NCBI GenBank assembly: GCA_017548805.1
Contig: JAFYZE010000297.1
Coordinates: 1-13,284 of the forward strand
Reading direction: 5' to 3'
DNA length: 13,284 nt
Origin: Bacteroidales bacterium
GTDB lineage: Bacteria > Bacteroidota > Bacteroidia > Bacteroidales > UBA932
Shown here: in pieces, positions 7,822 to 13,284 of the stretch
Layout: every line of letters begins with the position of its first letter
How positions within the stretch are numbered: the stretch's first letter is position 1
Position numbers and translations under genes: made by a program
The notes under the pieces: generated by a model
The model's database searches: none
Seen by the model: the letters and a program-made list of their open reading frames with translations, nothing else
What the model was told of the DNA's origin: nothing

Positions 7822-8628
7822 ATGCCTGTGAAAAACAATGAAGAATCGCTCCAGTTTGTCCTACGCCATTACCGGCGCAGGCTGTTCGATCCGGCCAGCG
7901 CGATAGGCCGTTTACGCAAGGCTGTCGGTATCGACCGTGCCTGGAGGAGACGCAGGGCGGTCGTAGGACTGTCCGCCGCTGCTGCCGCGGTGGCGGTCAT
8001 CCTTTCCGGATTGGCACTGCACCACTCTAGGATGAACGTCTGGGAGGAGACAACGGCTTCTACCGTCGTGCTTCCGGACCACTCCACCGTAACGCTCAAG
8101 GAAGGCGCTTCGCTGGCCTTCCAGCCGCGTCGCTTCGCCAAAGACCGCACGGTCCGCCTCAACGGCACCGGCTATTTCGAGGTGGAGCGCAACCCCGAGG
8201 CCCCCTTCGAGGTGCTCTCCGGCGAAGCCCGCGTCCGCGTCCTTGGAACGAAGTTCCAGTTCGACGCGGAACGCTCCGAAGTCTACGTCCGCGAGGGCCA
8301 TGTCCTGTTCGCGAAGGAACAGTCGGACACGGGCCTCGAAATGACGGCCGGGACGCTCGCGGTCCTCATGGAAGGGGCTGATATCCCAGTCTTTATCGAC
8401 ACGTCCTCCAATCCCGACACTTGGGCCACGGGGCGTCTGGTATACAACGCCACCCCGCTTGAAAACGTCCTCGCTGAACTGTCCTCCCTCTTCGGGACGG
8501 AGCTGACCGTTGCCCGCGGAAATGCCACGGGCACATCCCTCACCGGAGAATTCCTTGTCTCCGACGGCCTCGCCCACGTCATTTCAGCCATCGAATCCGC
8601 ACTGGCCATCGATATCATTTCCAATTAG
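7822..8628 (+). CDS. FecR family anti-sigma factor with C-terminal DUF4974 domain
   Basis: A 268-residue single-pass inner-membrane regulator. A short cytoplasmic N-terminus of about 45 residues, ending in the basic run WRRRR (41-45), precedes a transmembrane helix (about 46-67, Ala/Val/Leu-rich). The periplasmic FecR domain lies at about 73-168 (VVLPDHSTVTLKEGASLAF, then LNGTGYFEVERN and ARVRVLGTKFQFDAE). A DUF4974 domain covers 203-268 (TGRLVYNATPLENVLAELSSLFG). In this family the cytoplasmic part holds the ECF sigma factor while the periplasmic part receives the signal from the STN domain of a TonB-dependent receptor. Both partners are encoded next to it. The cytoplasmic segment is rather short compared with many Bacteroidetes FecR proteins. 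Confidence 0.95.
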   Translation: MPVKNNEESLQFVLRHYRRRLFDPASAIGRLRKAVGIDRAWRRRRAVVGLSAAAAAVAVILSGLALHHSRMNVWEETTASTVVLPDHSTVTLKEGASLAFQPRRFAKDRTVRLNGTGYFEVERNPEAPFEVLSGEARVRVLGTKFQFDAERSEVYVREGHVLFAKEQSDTGLEMTAGTLAVLMEGADIPVFIDTSSNPDTWATGRLVYNATPLENVLAELSSLFGTELTVARGNATGTSLTGEFLVSDGLAHVISAIESALAIDIISN

Positions 8629-8636
8629 ATCAGAAC

Positions 8637-9122
8637 ATGCAAAGGTTTTTTCATAGATTTATCTCCGTCCAGTGCATTGCAGTTGCCTGTCTTTTGCTTT
8701 TGGGAGGATGCAATCAGTTTGACCCTGACGATATAGACAAAAGGGTGCTTATGTACGATAACGAATCCGGGCATCCGGTAGAAATCAAATGCATCTTATA
8801 TACTAATGTCAAGACTCTCCAGCAAACAGAGTTTTCATTAAAAGTCTATCCCGGCCATAGGGAAATGGCAACAGCCGTAGCCGGTTTCGATTATTTCTCG
8901 GAATTTACCATTACTTTTGATGATGGGAAGAAACTTGTCTATAACGAGGACTATTCCATAGGTTCCCCGCTTCTGATGGAATCATACACGAATATTACAT
9001 CCCAGCTGAAAGAGGAACTGGATGAAATCGCAAGGAAAGACGGAAGCAGCAGCTTTGGTGGGGATGTTATGCCGACATACATGTACACCATCACTGAAGA
9101 ACACTACCGGAAAGCCCAATAG
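8637..9122 (+). CDS. Small predicted lipoprotein of unknown function
   Basis: A 161-residue protein with a lipoprotein signal peptide: hydrophobic stretch CIAVACLLLLGGC with the lipid-modified Cys at residue 25. Acidic residues follow the Cys (NQFDPDDID), as in some Bacteroidetes surface lipoproteins. The mature part (about 137 residues) appears beta-rich, with segments such as SLKVYPGHREMATAV, EFTITFDDGKKLVYN and YMYTITEEHYRKAQ, and no catalytic motif that I recognise. It sits 8 bp after the anti-sigma gene and 10 bp before the receptor gene, so it is almost certainly cotranscribed. Its base composition is visibly more AT-rich than the genes on either side. A role in the receptor or signalling complex is suggested only by position. 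Confidence 0.8.
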   Translation: MQRFFHRFISVQCIAVACLLLLGGCNQFDPDDIDKRVLMYDNESGHPVEIKCILYTNVKTLQQTEFSLKVYPGHREMATAVAGFDYFSEFTITFDDGKKLVYNEDYSIGSPLLMESYTNITSQLKEELDEIARKDGSSSFGGDVMPTYMYTITEEHYRKAQ

Positions 9123-9132
9123 CCCAGACATT

Positions 9133-11475
9133 ATGAGAACAACGATATTATCACAATTTGCAGCCTTGATGTTGTTTTGCGTGATGCCGGCACAAGCCCA
9201 GAATCGGACATATTTCGAGGAGATAAATGCATTAAAAGACAGATTTGAAGTCACATTTGTCTATGATTCATCGCTTCCGCTTGATGGTATAAGCCCAAGC
9301 ATTGGCGACAACACGTCCCTGACGCGCAGCCTCCGGGACCTTTTCGAAGGGAGCGGAATCGCATATGAGATCCGAGGACACACCGTTGTGCTACGACGTG
9401 ATGGAGAACCGCTTCAAGTCACATATGAGGAGCCTGTAATGGTTTTCGACACGCTGCGTCCCTCGCATATCGAGGCCGCCTGGGGGGATACGCTCGTGGC
9501 GGCGAAGGTGTCGGCCGACCGCCTGCGCCGCATTACGCGGACGCAGACCGGCCTGACGCGTATTGACGGGAAGGAGCTGAACAAAGGCTTTGCCGTGTTC
9601 AGCACCCCCGACCTCATCAAGACGCTACAGCTCCTTCCGGGCGTGGCTTCCGGTACGGAGTTGATGTCCGGCCTGTTCGTCCATGGCGGAACGGGAGGTG
9701 ACAACCTCTTCCTCCTGGACGGCTCTTCCATCTACAATTCCAGTCATCTCATTGGCTTGTTCTCGGCATTCAACACTGATGTGGTGGACGGAGTTGATTT
9801 CTACAAGAGCGGTTTTCCTGCACGATATGGCGGCCGCCTGTCGTCAGTGGTGGACGTTACCACCCGTGACGGAGATATGTATGAAAGGCACGGGACTTTC
9901 TCGCTTGGCCTGATTGACGGGCGCATCCAGCTCGAAGGACCTATAGTAAATGGCCGCACCTCTTTCCAGCTTGGCCTGCGCCGGACATGGTCGGAAACGG
10001 TCTCCATCCCTGCCATTGCATACGTAAACAGCAAAAACAAAAAGCGTGAGATCGTCAGGGGAGGATATGCTTTCTGGGACTTCAACCTCGGCATCACACA
10101 CATTTTGAGCAACCGCGACAATCTGCGCCTGCGTCTTTTCAACGGCATGGACCGTTTGAACTTGGGCGATAGAACCCTGAAACATAGAACTGTCGATTCT
10201 GAACAACACTCCGGCTATGACGACCTTGGCGGAGTGATCAACTGGGGATCAACAACGGCCGGACTGATGTGGAACCACACGTACTCTGACAAGTTGGTAT
10301 CCAGGATAGGAACATATTATTCGTTCAACCTTTCAAAAGTGAAGTATGCCGGAAAGGTTTGGGATTATGACAGAGAGGAAGGGGATACTTTCACCTGTGC
10401 CGAGGAATCGGACCTTTCCAGAATCCATGGCATACGCTTGGGTGCGGATTTCGACTGGGAACCCTCTGCAAGACACCACATCCGGTTCGGGGCTTCATTA
10501 GAGCAGCACTTCTACAGCCCGCAGCGTTCCCTCCGCCAGTGGGCCGAGGTCGGTTCCAGCACAGAGGAGTTCAATAAAAACAGCGCCAGGTTGTTCTATG
10601 CCGGCGAGGAGCCCTCAGTGTATATCGAGGATGAAATGTCCCTGTTGCCGGGCCTGACGGCAAATGCGGGTTTCCGCGCGGCCCTTTTCCTTGTAAAGGG
10701 AAAGGCCTACGCGCTGCCTGAACCGCGCTTCTCGCTTCGCTACGACCTCTCCGATGCTGTAGCCTTGAAGGCTTCATACACTTTGATGAACCAGTTCGAG
10801 CATCGGTTGCAGACCACTTATGTGGACCTGCCTTCCTACATCTGGCTGCCTACGACCGCTATCATCCGTCCGATGCATTCGCAACAGGCTGCAGCTGGAT
10901 TGTACACCACCCTCCCGCACGGAATGCACTTGGACATAGAAGGGTTCTGGAAGACGCTGGACAATATTTACGAATACGCCGGACCTGCGGCCCTTTATCC
11001 GCCTGTAGACCAGTGGGAGAGCGTTTTCACAAAAGGACAGGGTCGCGCCTACGGTGCTGAAATGGCTTTCGGCTGGGAGAATGAAAAGACCAAGGTCGAC
11101 ATAGCCTACACTCTGTCATGGTCTGAGCGTTTCTTCTCTGAATTCAGCGACCGATGGTACCGGGACCGTAACGACAACCGCCACAAGTTCAACATCACAG
11201 CTACGCACAAGTTCAGCAAGCGCTTCGAAATCTATGGCGGATGGGTATATCATTCCGGCAACAGGATGACGGTCAGTGGCCAGGGAAGGTACAATGGTTC
11301 CACTGAGGCCGAGGGTCACATATGGCACAGTTATATTCAAGTCTATACCGGTCCATACAACATCAAACTTCCTGACTATCACCGTTTAGACGTGGGTATG
11401 AACTGGATAAAACAAAGGTCTGACGGTAAAGTCAGAACCTGGAACTTCAGCATTATAATGTATACTGCCGGATGA
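9133..11475 (+). CDS. TonB-dependent receptor with N-terminal STN signalling domain (C-terminus cut by frameshift)
   Basis: An outer-membrane transducer/transporter, 780 residues in the open frame. I chose the ATG at 9133, 10 bp after the previous stop, because it starts a signal peptide (LMLFCVMPAQAQ); the in-frame ATG at 9022 lies inside the preceding gene. The STN/secretin-like domain covers about 24-92 (ALKDRFEVTFVYDSSLPLDG, then LRDLFEGSGIAYEIRGHTVVL). After a linker the plug covers about 140-240 (TPDLIKTLQLLPGVASGTE, FVHGGTGGDNLFLLDGSSIY, KSGFPARYGGRLSSVVDVTT), and then the barrel. No carboxypeptidase-like regulatory domain lies between STN and plug. The barrel frame breaks near 11455, one base short, giving a false end at 11475. 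Inserting one T restores 41 further residues and an 815-residue protein ending in LKF. Its partners are the FecR protein (signal) and the downstream DUF4249 lipoprotein. Ligand unknown. Confidence 0.9.
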   Translation: MRTTILSQFAALMLFCVMPAQAQNRTYFEEINALKDRFEVTFVYDSSLPLDGISPSIGDNTSLTRSLRDLFEGSGIAYEIRGHTVVLRRDGEPLQVTYEEPVMVFDTLRPSHIEAAWGDTLVAAKVSADRLRRITRTQTGLTRIDGKELNKGFAVFSTPDLIKTLQLLPGVASGTELMSGLFVHGGTGGDNLFLLDGSSIYNSSHLIGLFSAFNTDVVDGVDFYKSGFPARYGGRLSSVVDVTTRDGDMYERHGTFSLGLIDGRIQLEGPIVNGRTSFQLGLRRTWSETVSIPAIAYVNSKNKKREIVRGGYAFWDFNLGITHILSNRDNLRLRLFNGMDRLNLGDRTLKHRTVDSEQHSGYDDLGGVINWGSTTAGLMWNHTYSDKLVSRIGTYYSFNLSKVKYAGKVWDYDREEGDTFTCAEESDLSRIHGIRLGADFDWEPSARHHIRFGASLEQHFYSPQRSLRQWAEVGSSTEEFNKNSARLFYAGEEPSVYIEDEMSLLPGLTANAGFRAALFLVKGKAYALPEPRFSLRYDLSDAVALKASYTLMNQFEHRLQTTYVDLPSYIWLPTTAIIRPMHSQQAAAGLYTTLPHGMHLDIEGFWKTLDNIYEYAGPAALYPPVDQWESVFTKGQGRAYGAEMAFGWENEKTKVDIAYTLSWSERFFSEFSDRWYRDRNDNRHKFNITATHKFSKRFEIYGGWVYHSGNRMTVSGQGRYNGSTEAEGHIWHSYIQVYTGPYNIKLPDYHRLDVGMNWIKQRSDGKVRTWNFSIIMYTAG

Positions 11476-11579
11476 ATCCCATCTATGCCACCATAGGAGA
11501 GCAGTGGGACGGATATGCAGCACATTCATACGGCATCATCCCCATTATCCCGACCGTAAGTTACACCTTGAAATTCTGA
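11476..11579 (+). pseudogene. Displaced C-terminal end of the TonB-dependent receptor (frameshifted)
   Basis: This stretch is not intergenic. Read in the +1-shifted frame from about 11455, it encodes YNVYCRMNPIYATIGEQ through to PTVSYTLKF and a TGA at 11577-11579. That is a typical last-strand sequence for this receptor type, with the terminal Phe used for barrel insertion by the BAM complex. Its stop lies four bases before the next gene, which is the spacing expected of an intact operon. The frame is lost by the apparent deletion of one T between 11454 and 11455 (ATTATAATG where ATTTATAATG is expected). Confidence 0.85.
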
Positions 11580-11583
11580 GACA

Positions 11584-12636
11584 ATGAGAAAGATACTCCT
11601 TATTCTTCCCGTGCTCGCAGGACTTGCTGCCTGCGAACGCAGTTTCGATATTACCAAGCAGTTGGAGGAAGGCGTCGTCTGGATGTCTTTCATCCCCTCC
11701 AACGATTACGACACCACCTTCTTCATAGTCCAGGGTACAACTCCCTTGATTGGATATCCCTCACCCAAACGGACCTCGGGAGAGAGTGTAAGTGTCAAGG
11801 TTAACGGCCAGTCCCTCGAACTGGAAAAGAGCAACCGTTCCATCCCTGACAGGATGCAGTTTTATGCCACGGAACACGTGTTTTCACCGGGTGACCTTAT
11901 CGAAGTGACCGCAACGATTCCCGGTTTGGACGATGTGAGCGCTTCGTGTGAGATGCCAGGTTTATTTCCAGATTATACATGGAAAGCTCGCAATCCCGAG
12001 CCCGAAAAGAGAAGCTTTACGCTGTATGTGGATATAGATTACGCCGATCCGAATGATGAAGGGGGATTCTATGGAGCAGTTGTTTTACAGAGATCCGATA
12101 CCGACAGTCAGGAAGCTAAATGGGACCCTGATTCCAAAGATTGGATATGGGGAGAAATCAAACACAGAACGGTTTCTAAAGGACTCATGCCCACCGCAAT
12201 GACGGACCTGGGCAGTCTGTCTGCGGCCAGCGAGACACCGGTCAGCGTGATGCCCAGGTACTACAATTTTATGAAAGGGGGTGAGTCCTATTCTTCTGTA
12301 CAGATATGGAAGGATATACCCGGCTACACATCCAAGGAAGGGCGAAGACATATAACCATAGCATCAACTTGTTATGAAGGCGCCAAGAGTTCCTACTACG
12401 AGTATCCGGAGAATTCTATCAGCAAGTCTGAAAGGCGCTACACATACAGTATCGTTCTATACCGTTTCTCCGAGAGTTTCTACAATTATCTGAAAGCGCA
12501 GTACAACAACAACGGCAGCGAGTTCTTTGAACTCGGCCTGGCGCCTGTGTCGTATGTATATACTAACGTCCATGGCGGCACCGGGGTATGCGGCGCTTAC
12601 ACCGTCACCTCTTCCGACTGGATCGAACTTGATTGA
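11584..12636 (+). CDS. DUF4249 family lipoprotein
   Basis: A 350-residue outer-membrane-associated lipoprotein. Its signal peptide ends with the lipobox LAAC (Cys17). The body matches the DUF4249 pattern: early VVWMSFIPSNDYDTTFFIVQGTTPL, a beta-rich middle with VSVKVNGQSLELE and FSPGDLIEVTATIPG, and the closing YVYTNVHGGTGVCGAYTV (325-341). DUF4249 proteins are commonly encoded directly after TonB-dependent receptors in Bacteroidetes and may act as the surface ligand-binding partner, in the position SusD takes in other systems; that function is inferred. It starts four bases after the restored receptor stop and is the last gene of the operon, followed by two hairpins. Confidence 0.9.
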   Translation: MRKILLILPVLAGLAACERSFDITKQLEEGVVWMSFIPSNDYDTTFFIVQGTTPLIGYPSPKRTSGESVSVKVNGQSLELEKSNRSIPDRMQFYATEHVFSPGDLIEVTATIPGLDDVSASCEMPGLFPDYTWKARNPEPEKRSFTLYVDIDYADPNDEGGFYGAVVLQRSDTDSQEAKWDPDSKDWIWGEIKHRTVSKGLMPTAMTDLGSLSAASETPVSVMPRYYNFMKGGESYSSVQIWKDIPGYTSKEGRRHITIASTCYEGAKSSYYEYPENSISKSERRYTYSIVLYRFSESFYNYLKAQYNNNGSEFFELGLAPVSYVYTNVHGGTGVCGAYTVTSSDWIELD

Positions 12637-12641
12637 TATGA

Positions 12642-12680
12642 CGGAGAAAGCATAGGACGGTCGGTTTTGTGCTTTCTCTG
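12642..12680 (+). terminator. Long hairpin after the DUF4249 gene
   Basis: The arms 12642-12658 and 12664-12680 can pair over 17 positions, including 9 consecutive Watson-Crick pairs (GAGAAAGCA with TGCTTTCTC) and several G-U wobbles, around a five-base loop. It begins six bases after the stop codon. No strong U tract follows, so it may stabilise the 3' end or act together with the next hairpin. Confidence 0.6.
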
Positions 12681-12712
12681 GTTTCGTACGGGATTGGGAT
12701 AGACGATGACGC

Positions 12713-12741
12713 AAAAAGCGATTCGATTTTTCTCGCTTTTT
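12713..12741 (+). terminator. Rho-independent terminator closing the rightward operon
   Basis: AAAAAGCGA (12713-12721) pairs perfectly with TCGCTTTTT (12733-12741) around an 11-base loop, and the descending arm runs into a T tract (12737-12742). The A-rich first arm makes it able to work in both directions. It directly precedes the -7 element of the next gene. Confidence 0.65.
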
Positions 12742-12743
12742 TG

Positions 12744-12751
12744 TAGATTTG
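12744..12751 (+). promoter_or_regulatory. Bacteroidetes -7 promoter element (TAGATTTG) for the NagB-like gene
   Basis: TAGATTTG matches TAnnTTTG exactly and ends four bases before the ATG at 12756. Transcription would start at or within a few bases of the start codon, giving a nearly leaderless mRNA. No clear TTTG -33 element is present because the terminator stem occupies the upstream region. Confidence 0.5.
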
Positions 12752-12755
12752 CAGT

Positions 12756-13284
12756 ATGACTGATAAGCATTTCACCCTGCCGTACGAAGGCGGCTTGATC
12801 GAGAAGGATCTCCCTGCAGGCATATTGCACAATTACGAAAAGATCTGGACAGACATCTATCCCGAGTCGCGTCAGGCTTCTGTCGCAGTCGCAGACCTTG
12901 TCGTAGATGCCATCAAGGCCTGTGGGGGACGGGTTTTCCGTCTTGGACTCACTACTGGAGCCACGCCCGTTACTTTGTACGAGGAGCTTGCACGCCGCTG
13001 CCGGGCGGGGGAAGTGTCTTTCTCCAATGTCGAGGTTTTCTCCATCGACGAGTATTATCCGGCCGCAAAGGGTGATTTGCAGAGCCGCAACCACCGTCTG
13101 CATACTGCGCTTCTGGACAATATCGACATCCTTCCGGAGAATGTCCACATCCCCGATGGGACAGTGTCCCAGAAGGATGTGTCCGACTATTGCGCCGCTT
13201 TTGACCGGATGGCGCGCGGCCTCGACCTGCTGGTCATCGGCATAGGCGAGGAGGGGCAGGTCGGCTTCAACGAGGCCGGCAGCA
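12756..13284 (+). CDS. NagB/glucosamine-6-phosphate deaminase-like protein, 5' part only
   Basis: The first 176 residues of a protein of the glucosamine-6-phosphate isomerase/deaminase and 6-phosphogluconolactonase superfamily; it continues beyond the window. Visible motifs are the phosphate-binding LGLTTGATPVTLYEEL (63-78), VEVFSIDEYYP (92-102) with the Asp-Glu-Tyr that in NagB supplies a catalytic Asp, and IGIGEEGQVGFNEAGS (161-176), equivalent to the G-x-G-x-D-G-H-I-x-F-N-E motif. Here the Asp and His of that motif are Glu and Gln, while FNE is kept. The N-terminal YEKIWTDIYPE (27-37) recalls the long Bacteroidetes NagB-like proteins that carry a second, LmbE-like domain, but the C-terminal half is not in view. 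No other Met lies in the first 150 residues, so ATG 12756 is the likely start. It is transcribed separately from the operon before it. Confidence 0.85.
   Translation, partial: MTDKHFTLPYEGGLIEKDLPAGILHNYEKIWTDIYPESRQASVAVADLVVDAIKACGGRVFRLGLTTGATPVTLYEELARRCRAGEVSFSNVEVFSIDEYYPAAKGDLQSRNHRLHTALLDNIDILPENVHIPDGTVSQKDVSDYCAAFDRMARGLDLLVIGIGEEGQVGFNEAGS

Noticed and set aside
9022..9132. Upstream in-frame ATG for the TonB receptor
   Set aside because: It would overlap the lipoprotein gene by about 100 bases and bury the signal peptide that starts at 9133.
11451..11475. Programmed ribosomal frameshifting at the receptor 3' end
   Set aside because: No slippery heptamer or long homopolymer is present at the site and no clear downstream stimulatory structure is evident; a simple one-base deletion or error explains it.
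12597..13148. Minus-strand frame of 183 codons across the intergenic region and the NagB-like start
   Set aside because: It runs through two hairpins and a promoter and is antisense to a recognisable gene.
1..13284. Mobile elements, CRISPR array, tRNA or prophage genes
   Set aside because: No transposase or integrase motifs, regularly spaced repeats, tRNA-like cloverleaf or phage structural genes were seen on either strand.

Overview
The window looks like a chromosomal segment from a moderately GC-rich member of the Bacteroidales (gut or rumen type). Reasons: TAnnTTTG-type promoter elements, A-rich leaders without clear Shine-Dalgarno sites, a FecI/FecR/STN-type TonB receptor set, a DUF4249 lipoprotein, and glycoside hydrolases typical of Bacteroidetes xylan degraders. 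I see no tRNA, rRNA, CRISPR array, insertion sequence or phage gene. No gene-free stretch exceeds about 120 bases.

Layout. Two divergent transcription units start in a 106-bp region at 3689-3794. The leftward unit (3688 to 1) encodes a secreted protein with a retropepsin-like domain that has lost its catalytic Asp-Thr-Gly and carries helical repeats, followed by a GH115 alpha-glucuronidase that runs off the left edge. The rightward unit (3795 to 12636) is a tightly packed seven-gene series: a GH39 xylosidase-like enzyme; a fusion of a TolB-like beta-propeller with a xylose-isomerase-like TIM barrel; an ECF sigma factor whose start overlaps the previous stop (ATGA); a FecR-type anti-sigma factor; a small AT-richer lipoprotein; a TonB-dependent receptor with an N-terminal STN signalling domain; and a DUF4249 lipoprotein. 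Two hairpins close this unit. A separate gene with its own TAnnTTTG element then begins at 12756: a NagB/glucosamine-6-phosphate deaminase-like protein cut by the right edge.

How the genes may work together. GH115 and GH39 enzymes fit removal of (4-O-methyl)glucuronic acid branches and xylose from glucuronoxylan or a related glycan. The sigma factor, anti-sigma factor and STN receptor are the standard parts of a trans-envelope signalling circuit in which ligand binding outside the cell releases a sigma factor. Here the circuit appears to share a transcript with the glycan enzymes, and the receptor is paired with DUF4249 rather than a SusD protein. The link between the sensed ligand and the xylan sugars is inference.

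Most notable points: the propeller-TIM barrel fusion; the retropepsin domain without its catalytic triad; a one-base frameshift that cuts the last 41 residues, including the terminal Phe strand, from the TonB receptor; and the unfamiliar lipoprotein placed between anti-sigma factor and receptor.
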